Below, one piece after another: positions 42,061 to 52,611 of a stretch of 64,000 bases of DNA (position 1 is the first letter of the stretch; the number at the start of each line of letters is the position of its first letter). The notes below the pieces were generated by a model. It did no database searches and had not been told where the DNA came from. It saw nothing but the letters and a program-made list of their open reading frames with translations. Position numbers and translations under genes: made by a program. The DNA is from Macrolepiota albuminosa (taxonomy: Eukaryota; Basidiomycota; Agaricomycetes; Agaricales; Agaricaceae), in the NCBI GenBank assembly GCA_027475525.1, contig JAMWFC010000100.1, positions 186,001 to 250,000 of the forward strand, given 5' to 3'.

Positions 42061-42540
42061 TAAAAGTTGCATAAACTTCTATGTTATTATTGACACTACT
42101 AACTCATTCCACTCCTGTGGCATGCATAGGTTGTATGCTCATTGCACTTCTGGTCAAGGCACTAGTCAATTCCATAGTGATCACGTGCTCTCTATAGTTT
42201 CCACTATACTACTTACCTTGTCCTTGACAAGGTCCTCTACCTTCACCCAAGAGCTAGTTGGCTGGTACTCCAACAACTCTGTCAAGTGTTTGTCATGCAT
42301 TTTCCTTCATTGAGTAGCCTGATCTGGCTTTCTAACACTTTCTACAGCCTTGTCTAGCTGCTTCTCCATCTCCAGAGTTCTCTGAAACTCTTCCTCTGGC
42401 ATCAGGATTGCCAGCAAGTTTGCCAGTAGAATATTTAGTGGGACTTCTTCATTCTCTACCTCCTGCACTGTTGCTCTCTTGCAACCATCTAGTCAGTTGC
42501 ATTTGTTGCAACATTTCTCTGTTGCACAATAGCACCATAG
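42061..42540 (-). other. Unclassified retroelement-like stretch
   Basis: The minus strand has an open, charged segment around 42200-42460 (PEEEFQRTLEMEKQLDKAVE) without a recognisable domain. It may be an upstream part of the Copia relic or separate debris. Confidence 0.3.
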
Positions 42541-43436
42541 GCTATCAGGTTCTGCTGAGTTGGGAGCTTTCCCAGAAAGCAATGCCCTTACAAGGCAGAC
42601 TTGATCTACATGTACTTAGGTGTCTGAAACTCCAAACCATGTTCCGGAGTTCAAGACATGAAACAGGGGATTTTCAGTGGCAGAGACTTAGTCCAGAGAT
42701 TGGAGAAGTCCAAAAAGGGTTAAGGTATTAAGGTCAAGTCAAGAACTGGAGGTTCTAAGATGAGACTGGGATTACTAAACTTATGTCATGAAGTGCATAC
42801 CAATTTCAAGAGCATGCAAGAACTGGAGGTTCTAAGATGAGACTGGGATTACTAAACTTATGTCATGAAGTGCATACCAATTTCAAGAGCATGCGTGTTA
42901 GTCAAGTATGCCAGTCAAAGCATGCTAGTCAAAGCATGCTGGTCAATGTATACCAGTCAATCAAAGAGCATGCAAACAATTAGTGTAATATCAAGACTAA
43001 AGTAATACAAGTAGGTGGCTACTCTTTAAGTATTGTGAGGGTCACTCTGGGTTCCTGAAGTGTTCTAGGATGTCTGAGACCATCTCAGGAGTTAATGGAT
43101 AGCAGCAGGTAGAAGGAGAGCTGTGTCTTGAGAATTTGCACATGTGGAATGCATGATCAATTAATGCAGAGAAAACACCATGATGTGTGATGTGTGATAG
43201 CCAGGGTGATTGGCATGATCTGATTGTTAATTGTAGGGTGACAGCTGTGATGGCAGGTGATTTCAGGGTCTGTGATGCAGGGCTGCTAGAAGGCATGTAT
43301 GATGGCAGTGTTTGATGCAAGTAATAGTGGTATTGGTGGTTGTAATGGCAGGAGCTGTGTTATAGGGTTAGTGAGAAGATCTTGGATAGGATTCTGGAGA
43401 TATCCTGGGGTAGTCCCTAGTAGAGAGGTTGTGACA
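42541..43436 (+). mobile_element. LTR of the second retrotransposon family, with a 77-base duplication
   Basis: ATCAGGTTC...GGTTGTGACA matches 36202-36941. The segment 42740-42816 is repeated at 42817-42893. The following GACATTACCCCTTCCTC suggests continuation into an internal region. Confidence 0.6.
42740..42893. repeat. 77-base tandem duplication (42740-42816 = 42817-42893)
   Basis: Perfect copies inside the LTR. Confidence 0.9.
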
Positions 43437-43704
43437 TTACCCCTTCCTCAATGCCAAGACCCTCCAACATGCATGTTGTCAGTAGTCTGGCCCAGGGGTC
43501 CAAGCATGGGAGCCAGAGTCCTACGTCCTGACATGTAGTGAAAAAAAATTTGACCATCAATTCTAACTATATTGTGCATGCTATCTCATTTTCTGATGCC
43601 ACCTCCTACTAACAAAGTCAAACCCTGGATTGCATGAGAGGCCCAGGATGCCAAATACTGGCACCAACTTGACCAAGAGTGCATGGTGGCAGTTGCATGA
43701 TAGC

Positions 43705-43709
43705 AGTTG
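43705..43709. repeat. Target-site duplication AGTTG, left of Gypsy-1 copy 2
   Basis: AGTTG here and at 50209-50213. Confidence 0.95.
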
Positions 43710-44304
43710 TGTCAGGGGACTCCTCATTCCTTTCTTCTTTCACTCTTTATTTCTTCACTCTCCTTTCATTCACTTCCTTATTTCTTCTATCATTCTCTCA
43801 TCTTGCTGTTCTTCTTTCACTCTTTATTTCTTCACTCTCCTTTCATTCACTTCCTTATTTCTTCTATCATTCTCTCATCTTGCTGTTACTACTTTTCCAA
43901 CACTATCTGTTAGTACTATTCTCAACCTTTGAGGTGCTCTGGTTCTTTAGCTATCACTCAGACAAGTGTGGGCCCTTCAGCACCGCTCCAGGCTGCTTAG
44001 ATAAGCTGGAGTTTGCCTTTCTGACTTCTAAAGTCCGGAGTTTTCCTCCCTTGTTTGCACACTTGTTTGGTTAGTCAATTTTCGAGTTTTTAAGGTTTTG
44101 TTGTACTGTACAGTTGTTTCCCATGCTTCAGAGGCCCCAGAAGCGTCCAACCTGGCATAGGGAATCCCCAGACTTGTTCTCTTTGGATCTCCCTCTGCCA
44201 GATGAGTAGCTACCTTGATATTGTCAGTATATATTCTAATACACTTTGGATCTCCCTCTGCCAGCTGTGTGACTGAGCCACAGCCTCTAGAGGTTGCCCT
44301 TACA
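43710..44304 (+). repeat. 5' LTR of Gypsy-1 copy 2
   Basis: TGTCAGGGG...CCCTTACA. It is 595 bases because 43732-43808 is repeated at 43809-43885; without it 518, equal to the 3' LTR. Confidence 0.93.
43732..43885. repeat. 77-base tandem duplication (43732-43808 = 43809-43885)
   Basis: Perfect copies inside the 5' LTR, absent from every other LTR of the family. Confidence 0.92.
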
Positions 44305-44406
44305 GCAGAACAAGTCTCTACATTTCGGTCTGGGAGCCCCCTTCAGCCTGCTTGAGCCCTCTCTTGCCCCTTTAGGTCCCTCCCCCACTGGATTACTCCC
44401 TGCCTC

Positions 44407-44560
44407 TCTGTTGCTTCTATGACCCAACCAGCCCCCTCAGACACTCCCCTGGACGCTTCTGCCCCTCAGGATGATGCCTGGAGTCTGTTGCTTCTATGAC
44501 CCAACCAGCCCCCTCAGACACTCCCCTGGACGCTTCTGCCCCTCAGGATGATGCCTGGAG
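44407..44560. repeat. 77-base tandem duplication (44407-44483 = 44484-44560)
   Basis: Perfect copies, doubling the gag start codon (44419 and 44496). Confidence 0.92.
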
Positions 44561-45761
44561 TCGCTTGCTTGCTCTAGAGACTCAGGTGCAGACCACTCAA
44601 GCTTCCCTCACCCTCCACACCACCGAACTTGCTGGATTACATCAGGCCACAGACACTATCTCCCATTCCCTTCAGGCCCTCTTAGAGCGCCTCCCTCTCA
44701 CTCCTACCCCTCTCCAGGCACCTCCAGTTAGGGCTGGCACACCCACAGTCCCTCGCTTTGGGGCCTCCCCCCCAGTTCATGCCAATATTCCTCGCCCAGC
44801 ACTCCCAGACGCATTCAATGGTGACCGAGCAATAGGCAAGCGTTTCCTGCAGTCCTGCATCACCTATATTCAGCTCAGTGGTGAGGCCTTTCCCTCTGAC
44901 GCTCTCAAGATCGCTTGGGTTCTTTCTTATATGAAGTCTGGGCGAGCTTTGACATACGCGCTACGAGTCTTTCGATGCCCTGGAGGAGTGGAGAGTTTTG
45001 GAAGTTGGGATCAGTTTGAGAAGGAGTTTCGGACAGAGTTCTTCCCCTTGGACCCTGCTAAGGTGGCAGCCCTCACTCTCCGAGATCCTCATCGATATGG
45101 GCAGGGGAAGCGGACCCTAGATGAGTACATTGACTCCTTCAGAGCTCTTGCTGAACAGGCCTGTTATCCGGATGGTCTTCAGCTCTGTCTCACCTTCCGA
45201 GATGGCCTCCTTCCCTCTCTCATAGATCGGATCGACAGCATGGCTGAGGGACGACCTGATGACACAAGTATCGAGACCTGATATCAGGTAGCATGTGATC
45301 AGTGGCAGCTCATGGAGTTACGATGCGAGCTCCACCACGGAACTGCCCCTCGCTCCACCCCACAGGCATCTTTTTCTGCTCGTCATCCCATCCAGCCCTC
45401 CCTTCCATCTCGCGCTCCACCCCCAGCTCAGGTACCTGCGGCACGTCCTCTTCCTTTTGGAGTACCTATGGATGTTGATGCCTCTCGTCAACGTTCCTCC
45501 CTTCCTCTCCTCTGCCGTCGCTGTGGAAAGCCTGGTCACTTTGCTCGGTATTGTCCCCAGGGGTTAGAGGTGCGCTATCTCTCAGCTTTAGAGCAGGAGG
45601 AGCTCCTTCTCCAGCTCCTTGCTGCCCGAGATGTTCAAGGAAACCCCTCCCCAGATGTACAGACTGAAGCAGAACCTTTGGAGGAGTCCTTGGGTCCTGT
45701 GGAAGCTGTAGCAGAACCATTGAATGGGTCCTTTGGTTCTGCAGGGGAGGGTTTTCAATAG
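44496..45761 (+). CDS. Gypsy-1 gag, copy 2
   Basis: 421 codons with one in-frame TGA at 45279-45281 where copy 1 has Trp (ETWYQVARDQW). Gag core motifs WVLSYMKSGRA and FEKEFRTEFFPLDP are present. The zinc knuckle CRRCGKPGHFARYC is near residues 340-353. I prefer the second ATG because the first belongs to the duplicated 77-base segment; the two give the same protein. It ends GEGFQ, nine bases before the pol start, so gag and pol are separate frames. Confidence 0.9.
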
Positions 45762-45769
45762 AGCGACGG

Positions 45770-46359
45770 ATGAGTTGTATGCCTCCGCTGCCTGGTGCTA
45801 ATCAGTTTACATGTCAATCAGTAGAGTCTTCTAATGTATTGCTCCCTGTTCCTGATTCTCTGACTGAAACTGTAAGCACCCCCTCCGACGTACAAAATAC
45901 CCCCTTGGTCCAAGCCTCAGCTAAGACTCCTTCCCCTCCTTCTCCTGTCCGACCACCCCCTCCGACGTACAAAATACCCCCTTGGTCCAAGCCTCAGCTA
46001 AGACTCCTTCCCCTCCTTCTCCTGTCCGATGACCACGTGTCCCAGCTTGGGAATGACGCCTTCCCCGTCGCTATGTTGTTGCTTCTACTCCCTCTCCCAA
46101 CTCTCTGCATCTGAATGTGGAGATTGAGACAACTGACACTCAGCAGACTCGAAGCGTCATAGCTCTCTTGGACAGTGGCGCTACTGGACTCTTCCTAGAC
46201 ACCCATTATGTGGAACAACACCGGCTCACTACCCGTCCCCTCTCTCACCCTATTCCAGTCTATAACATTGACGGTACGCTCAATGAAGCTGGATCCATCC
46301 ACTCAGTGGTGGATTTAGTCCTTCGTTATCAGACTCATTCTGAGCGTGCAGTCAGGTGA
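45770..46359 (+). CDS. Gypsy-1 pol N-terminus and protease, truncated
   Basis: Starts MSCMPPLPGANQF. The frame is interrupted by the duplication 45877-46030 and by TGA codons after it, then is open with IALLDSGATGLFLD (retropepsin active site). Similarity to copy 1 stops at ERAV near 46352, where 380 bases are missing and the sequence jumps to the RT leader, out of frame. Confidence 0.85.
45877..46030. repeat. 77-base tandem duplication (45877-45953 against 45954-46030)
   Basis: Period 77, identical except the last base (C against T). Confidence 0.9.
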
Positions 46360-47850
46360 TAGGATTTATGCAACTACGTTACGACCTCCACCAACTGTAG
46401 CAGAGATCAGAGCTAGCCAAACTACCTCCCAGCGGCTAGCTCAGGCATTTGCTGCCAACTCTGCTCCTAAGTTGTTCCGAGATGCAGTTCCTCATCACCT
46501 GCAAGACTTTGAGGATGTTTTCTCTAAGGCATCATTCGACTCCCTGCCAGAGCGTAAGCAGTGGGACCATGCAATTGAGCTTACACCCAATGCTGAGCCC
46601 TCTAGCTGCAAGGTCTACCCACTCTCTCCCAGAGAACAGGATGAGCTTGATGCCTTTTTGCAGGAGAATTTAGACTCTGGTCGCATCCGTCCCTCAAAGT
46701 CTCCGATGGCCTCTCCAGTCTTCTTCATTAAGAAGAAGGATGGATCTCTATGTCTGGTTCAGGACTACCGAGTCTTGAATGCGATGACTGTGAAGAATTG
46801 CTACCCCTTACCACTCATTTCAGAGCTTGTCAACAACCTCCGAGGTGCGTGCTACTTTACCAAGTTGGATGTCTGCTGGGGCTACAACAATGTGCGCATC
46901 AAAGAAGGAGATGAGTGGAAGGGAGCATTCCAAACAAATCGTGGACTCTTTGAACCTCTGGTAATGTTCTTTGGCCTCACTAATAGCCCTGCCACCTTCC
47001 AGACCATGATGAATGACATTTTCCAAGACCTCATAGCGGAAGGTGTTGTGTGTGTATACCTTGACGATATTCTCATCTATACCAAGACTCTAGAGGAGCA
47101 TCAGACCTCATAGCGGAAGGTGTTGTGTGTGTATACCTTGACGATATTCTCATCTATACCAAGACTCTAGAGGAGCATCATCGGATTACGCGCATCGTAC
47201 TGGAACGTCTTCGCCAGCACCAGCTCTATCTTAAGTCAGAGAAGTGCAAGTTTGAGCAGACTAAGGTTGAATATCTTGGACTGATCATCTCTCATGGAAT
47301 GGCTGAGATGGACCCAGTCAAGGTGGCTGGTGTAGCGGAGTGGCCAGAGCCTAAGAACAAGAAGGAGGTTCAGGCCTTCCTGGGTTTTACCAACTTCTAC
47401 CGGAGGTTTATTCAGGATTTCTCACATCATGCCCGGCCCCTCTTCGATCTCACCACTAAGGACACTCCTTGGCACTGGGATGCAGCACAGCAGACAGCCT
47501 TTGATGCCCTCAAACAGGCAGTCACTTCAAAGCCTGTCCTTATATTCCCAGATGATGACTCTCCCTTCCGTGTCAAAGCTGATAGCTCAGATTTTGCTAC
47601 TGGGGCCGTTCTCTCTCAACAGTCAAGGGAGGATGGTAAGTGGCATCCCGTGGCTTTCTACTCCAAGAGTCTCAATGCCGTGGAGCGAAATTATGAGATC
47701 CATGACAAGGAAATGCTAGCTATCATTCGGTCATTTGAGGAGTGGCGACATTTCCTTGAGGGTGCCAGGCATAAATTTGAGGTGTGGACTGATCACAAGA
47801 ACTTAGAGTACTTTCGGACGGCCAAGAAACTTAACCGCCGACAGGCTTGA
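46346..47850 (+). CDS. Gypsy-1 reverse transcriptase and RNase H
   Basis: RT leader, then FFIKKKDGSLCLVQDYRVLN, FTKLDVCWGYNNVR (first D), LTNSPATFQTMMND and VCVYLDDILIYTK with the catalytic YLDD. YLDD lies in a 77-base segment present twice (47026-47179), splitting the frame. Thumb and connection (FLGFTNFYRRFIQDFSHHA) and RNase H follow (KADSSDFATGAVLSQQ, EIHDKEMLAI, VWTDHKNLEYF). A TGA at 47848 replaces CGA. This is the only full RT/RNase H of the family in the window. Confidence 0.93.
47026..47179. repeat. 77-base tandem duplication (47026-47102 = 47103-47179)
   Basis: Perfect copies covering the YLDD active site. Confidence 0.93.
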
Positions 47851-47925
47851 TGGTCCTTGTATCTGGCCAACTTCGACTTCTCTCTGCATCACAAACCTGG
47901 ACGGAGCATGGGTAAGCCAGATGCA

Positions 47926-48079
47926 CTTTCTAGGTGAGCAGACCATGGTTCAGAAGCTAGTGACAATGACAATATTGTACTTCTGAAGCCAGAACTATTT
48001 GCCTTTCTAGGTGAGCAGACCATGGTTCAGAAGCTAGTGACAATGACAATATTGTACTTCTGAAGCCAGAACTATTTGC
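47926..48079. repeat. 77-base tandem duplication (47926-48002 = 48003-48079)
   Basis: Perfect copies between RNase H and integrase. Confidence 0.93.
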
Positions 48080-48098
48080 TATCCGTGCTCTAGAAGGT

Positions 48099-49376
48099 GT
48101 GGTTGGCCAGGGAGAAGAAGTGAGCATCCTTCGAGACATTCAACGAGGTAACCGGGAGGGCGCTCAAGAAGATCTGGTAGCTAAGGCTGCCATGGCCTTG
48201 CATGCTCAAGAGAAAACTGGAGTGAAGTCTGTCCGCACTGACGAGTGGTCTCTGGAGAATGGTCTTCTCACCTTCCGGGGATGCATTTATGTTCCCAACC
48301 TGCCAGACCTCCAGAGGCAGATTGTGGAGCAGCATCATGACTCTTGAGTTGCAGGACATCCTGGCAGATGGAAGACACTGGAGCTGGTCTCGCGGAATTA
48401 CTGGTGGCCTCAAATATCACGGTATATTGGCTCTTACACCTCCACCTGTGATCTTTGCCTTCGGACTAAGCCTCGTTGTCAGCCTCCTGTGGGACAGCTT
48501 CATCCATTGCCTATCCCAGCTGAGCGTTGGAGTGTGGCCTCGGTAGACTTCATTGTTGAGTTACCTGATTCTCATGGATATGATGCAATCATGGTGGTAG
48601 TGGATCTCTGTGGCAAGCGTGCTCATTTTATTCCAACACACACTACTTGCTCAGCCATGGGCACAGCCAATCTGTACCGGAAGCATGTCTGGAAGCTCCA
48701 TGGGTTGTCAGATGCTTATGTCTCAGACCGCGGACCTCAGTTTGTGGCAGAGTTTACTAGAGAACTGTATCGCCTCCTCCATGTCAAACTCCACACTTCC
48801 ACAGCCTACCACCCCCAGTCTGATGGCCAGACTGAGCGTGTCAACCAGGAGCTAGAACAGTATCTCCGGCTCTTCTGCAATGAATGACAGGATGACTGGG
48901 ATGATCTATTACCAGAGGCAGAGTTCCAGTACAACAACCGTGTACATGCTGCCACCCAGATGTCTCCTTTCCTTCTAGATACTGGTCGACATCCTCGGAT
49001 GGGATTTGAGCCTCATGGACAACCTTCAGACAATGAAGCTGTCAACAAGTTCATAGATCAGATGAAAGCAGCCCAGGAGGAAGCCAAGGCAGCTTTAGCT
49101 AAGGCAAAGGATAACATGGCCCGCTACTACAATCGTAGACGAACTCCAGCCCCCAAGTACAAGCCTGGAGATCGAGTCTACCTGGATGCCTCAGACATTG
49201 CCACTACCCAACCTTCTCAGAAGCTCTCTCACTGTTGTCTAGAACCCTTTCCTATAGTAAGACAGGTAGGCCCACTTGCCTATCGACTCAAGCTGCCTAG
49301 TGGAATGAGTCGACTCCATCCAGTCTTCAATGTGGTGAAGCTTTCTCCAGCCCCAGAGGATCCAATCCCAGGTTGA
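48099..49376 (+). pseudogene. Gypsy-1 integrase, copy 2, with three TGA stops
   Basis: Near-identical to the intact integrase at 5762-6976. HHCC zinc domain, D in SVDFIVELP, D in VSDRGPQF and E in DGQTERVN are all present. Stops at 48345 (in place of Arg between the two His), 48885 (after FCNE, Arg in copy 1) and 49374 (Gln in copy 1) all fit an ancestral CGA codon. Confidence 0.92.
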
Positions 49377-49679
49377 CGTCCACAGCCACCTCCACCACCA
49401 GTTCTGGTAAACAACCAAGAAGAGTACGAAGTGGAACGGATCCTAGACAGCCGACTCTTTAGGAATAAGCTTCAGTTCAAGGTCAAGTGGAAGGGCTATG
49501 GAATTGAGGACGTTTCCTGGGAGCCACAAGAGAATGTCCATGCCCCTGCCTTGGTCCGGGAATTCTATCAACAGCATCCCAATGCTCCTCGGGCAATCAG
49601 AGGCCTCTATTCTCTTTCCAAAGTAGACCAGGCCATCCAGAACTACTTCTATCCAGCACGTCGAGACGCCGCACTCTAG
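49377..49679 (+). CDS. Gypsy-1 chromodomain, copy 2
   Basis: Continues after the last TGA with RPQPPPPPVLVNNQEEYEVE, then KWKGYGIEDVSWEP. Nearly identical to 5396-5743. Ends at a stop directly before the polypurine tract. Confidence 0.88.
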   Translation, partial: RPQPPPPPVLVNNQEEYEVERILDSRLFRNKLQFKVKWKGYGIEDVSWEPQENVHAPALVREFYQQHPNAPRAIRGLYSLSKVDQAIQNYFYPARRDAAL

Positions 49680-49690
49680 AGGGGGGGTGA
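49675..49690 (+). promoter_or_regulatory. Polypurine tract of Gypsy-1 copy 2
   Basis: AGAGGGGGGGTGA immediately upstream of the 3' LTR, the expected primer for plus-strand DNA synthesis. Confidence 0.7.
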
Positions 49691-50208
49691 TGTCAGGGGA
49701 CTCCTCATTCCTTTCTTCTTTCACTCTTTATTTCTTCACTCTCCTTTCATTCACTTCCTTATTTCTTCTATCATTCTCTCATCTTGCTGTTACTACTTTT
49801 TCAACACTATCTGTTAGTACTATTCTCAACCTTTGAGGTGCTCTGGTTCTTTAGCTATCACTCAGACAAGTGTGGGCCCTTCAGCACTGCTCCAGGCCGC
49901 TTAGATAAGCCGGAGTTTGCCTTTCTGACTTCTAAAGTCCGGAGTTTTCCTCCCTTGTTTGCACACTTGTTTGGTTAGTCAATTTTCGAGTTTTTAAGGT
50001 TTTGTTGTACTGTACAGTTGTTTCCCATGCTTCAGAGGCCCCAGAAGCGTCCAACCTGGCATAGGGAATCCCCAGACTTGTTCTCTTTGGATCTCCCTCT
50101 GCCAGGTGAGTAGCTACCTTGATATTGTCAGTATATATTCTAATACACTTTGGATCTCCCTCTGCCAGCTGTGTGACTGAGCCACAGCCTCTAGAGGTCG
50201 CCCTTACA
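49691..50208 (+). repeat. 3' LTR of Gypsy-1 copy 2
   Basis: 518 bases, TGTCAGGGG...CCCTTACA, followed by TSD AGTTG. Confidence 0.95.
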
Positions 50209-50213
50209 AGTTG

Positions 50214-51830
50214 CCTATTATGATTGACTTCTCTTTTTCAGAGCAACAAAATACTTCTATGCCAGAGACAGATCCAAGCCATCCTCTAAAGGCAGGCATG
50301 TCCTGCTCCTCTAGGCCAGTTTCTGAGGTGGGTTCCAATCTTAGGCCTGCTCCCAGTCTTTGGCCAGCCTCTGAGGCAAGGCTCAGCCATGAGTTTGCCC
50401 CTACAGCAGGGCTCAGCTGTTCTGCACCCAATTTTGCACAGATGACAGTCCAGCCCTGTCTCCATCCCCCACTGCATCTCCATCTTGTTATCTATTGTGC
50501 TCATTGATCTGGAATGGCTCCAGTGATCATATTGGTAGTTTTAAAGAACTTGCACATTCTGTTGGTGGGTGCAATGCAGGAGGTGTTTGAGCAGGCCCTG
50601 AAGAGGCCTAGAGGGCCACCCATCTACAAGTGGTGTATCAGCAATAGACTAGTAAGTGGCTACATATCTCTTGGATTGCTGCTGACATTAATCAGTGCAT
50701 GCACTGTGCTTGCTAGGTAGTGCCATGTGTTTTTATGGCTCCAAGCCCCTTGTCCTGGAAAGATTTGTCAGTATGTGAGGCATGTTGTCTAAACCACAAG
50801 TGGTGCTCTGTTTTGGCCTTGTAGAAGGTGCACTGCATATTGTGAGAGCAGAAGTGGCCATTGGAATGGATGACCTAGAAGATGGAGGTGGAGGAGAGAA
50901 ATTGGGTCATGGAGCCAGAGAAGGGGTTGTTGGGAGGGTCTGTGGAGGTTTTGACCAGCGTCATGCCAGCCAGTGAGGTCCCAGCAGCAGTGACAGACAG
51001 GGGGTCTGGAAGAAGTCTGGAGAGAGTTATCTGGGTAGGGGGTCAGGGTTGTCTGATGTCACACACTGGATGACTTGGGCTGGTATGAGCAGGAAGAAGT
51101 GAGGCAGGCATCTGGATAAGAGGAAGCAGTGAGCATTGTCTAGCCCCTTCCTAGGACTGTTGAAGAAGCTGCATCTGCCCTCAGAAACCCCTTCCTCAGC
51201 TTCCTTTCTATGTCTATCTCTAGCAGTATTTTTTCCATCATTGAGACAACTGCTGGACATTGATGTGGGAGTTCTGCAGAAGCATCTGCAGTGGGCCAAG
51301 CAAGAGAGGAGAAGCTTGCCAACCAGCACCAGGTGATGGTGGAGCACCTTCAGAGAGTTCATGTGTCCTTGACACACAGCAAGGAGGTGGCAAGGCAGGA
51401 GGCAGCAGTCCAGAAATAGGTGGAAGAGAACAGAGGAGCAGTGCTCTGAGAGCTGGAGGTGGTGTGGATTGCTCAAAAGGCATTAGAGGTGGAACAAGAC
51501 ATGTTGCAGGCCTGGTTAGAGCAGGAGATGGAGTGCCTGGAACAGAACCTCCTGAGTCATGAGTTGTTGGTGGTGTTGTTGCAGGATGTTGTGGTTGCTC
51601 ATATAGCCTTTTTAAGTGAGTGTATCCTGCTCTTCTGATGTGCTTGTACTTACATCTCCAGGCTGGGTCTGGGAGCATCAATTGCTCTTGGATGGTTGGC
51701 TGGCAGGACTGGAGAAGCAGAAGAGAGAAAATAAGGGAGGTCCAGAGGCTCCTCATTAGCTGGACTTCTTGTTCTTCTTGGCACTATTGCAGTATCTATA
51801 ATATAAATAATGTAGCATAGTAACAAAAAT
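50214..51830 (+). other. Unclassified retroelement-like region continuing from 43437-43709
   Basis: This continues the sequence interrupted at 43709. The plus strand holds a decayed frame: a Ser/Pro-rich part (50217-50505), then 51330-51625 with a heptad-like helical segment (HLQRVHVSLTHSKEVARQEA, ALEVEQDMLQAWLEQEMECL). This looks like a coiled-coil gag-like or accessory protein. I cannot assign a family. Confidence 0.35.
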
Positions 51831-52049
51831 GTATATACTTGTTGTAAGCTATGTAGAAGTGTGTTTTCAATATAAGAGCAGCCCCAAAGAACTGGTGGGC
51901 ATGCATGCAGGACTGATAACAGAAGTCTCTAGCACAGATTTCCCTGGACACTATCACAGAGAGAACAGCTCATGGAATTTGAAAATATTAGAAAGAATAG
52001 AATGTGGAAATAAGAAAATAAGAAATAAGAAATATATGCAAAAGTTGAA
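51831..52049. other. Short stretch without recognisable feature
   Basis: AT-rich, no coding similarity that I recognise. Confidence 0.4.
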
Positions 52050-52129
52050 TTCCTACTGAGCCCAGAGGCAGTTATGCCCGCTATTGCCATCTGTGAGTTC
52101 TGTGCCCAGAGGTGTTCTTCAGACACCAG

Positions 52130-52443
52130 CATATGAAATCCTAGAGCTTGTTAAAGGCCCCTTTGAGGTTGCAGTGTGGCTCCCAAGTGTTGTCTTCTGG
52201 GCTGTATCCCTTCCATTGCACAAGGAAGTGGGGTTGTCCACAAATGTTCTAGGAGTCAAGGATGTCCTTAACTTTGTAGTGGTATTCATCCTTGACTTTG
52301 ACTGGAGGAGGAGGTTCAGAGCACCACTCAGAAAAAAGGTCCAGAGGGCATTGCTCCAGGAGATAGACATGGAAGACTAGGTGCAGGCCCTTGAGCCCTA
52401 GAGGAAGTTCAATCTTGTAGATGTGAAATGAGACCTTCTTCAA
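52130..52443 (-). pseudogene. Gypsy-2 integrase C-terminus and chromodomain
   Basis: LVFHVYLLEQC is the usual H-P-V-F-H-V-S-L-L-E motif. Then KVKDILDS, a TAG, and [20 protein letters not shown], a typical chromodomain core. Confidence 0.8.
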
Positions 52444-52611
52444 AATCTTGAATGAGCTGAGGCATTTGTGGTCAAGTTTTGGGGAGAGCTGGCAGATGTG
52501 GAGATGGCATCAATCTAACTATACCTTTGTCCCAGAGGCCTAGTTAGGGGTGTCCTCTCATTTCTGGTCAGTGTGTTTCACATAGGCCTGATTTGTGATG
52601 TCAATCTCTTC

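Larger units (their letters stand above)
43710..50208 (+). mobile_element. Ty3/Gypsy chromodomain retrotransposon, Gypsy-1 copy 2
   Basis: LTRs at both ends with a 5-base TSD. Order on the plus strand: gag, protease, RT, RNase H, integrase, chromodomain, all recognisable. Lesions are TGA codons at 45279, 47848, 48345, 48885 and 49374, and a 380-base deletion near 46352 removing the protease C-terminus. Five 77-base duplications (43732, 44407, 45877, 47026, 47926) add apparent frameshifts; dropping them puts the pol segments on either side of each duplication back in one frame. Confidence 0.95.

Noticed and set aside
43679..44074. Recurrent hydrophobic frames (LLLLFQHYLLVLFSTFEVLW) near 5097, 9908, 29400, 31521, 43679 and 49784
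   Set aside because: All lie in Gypsy-1 LTRs. They are conserved only because the LTRs are young copies.
51238..51756. 172-residue minus-strand open frame
   Set aside because: It is the shadow of the plus-strand coiled-coil-like segment; Pro/Leu-rich with no recognisable domain.
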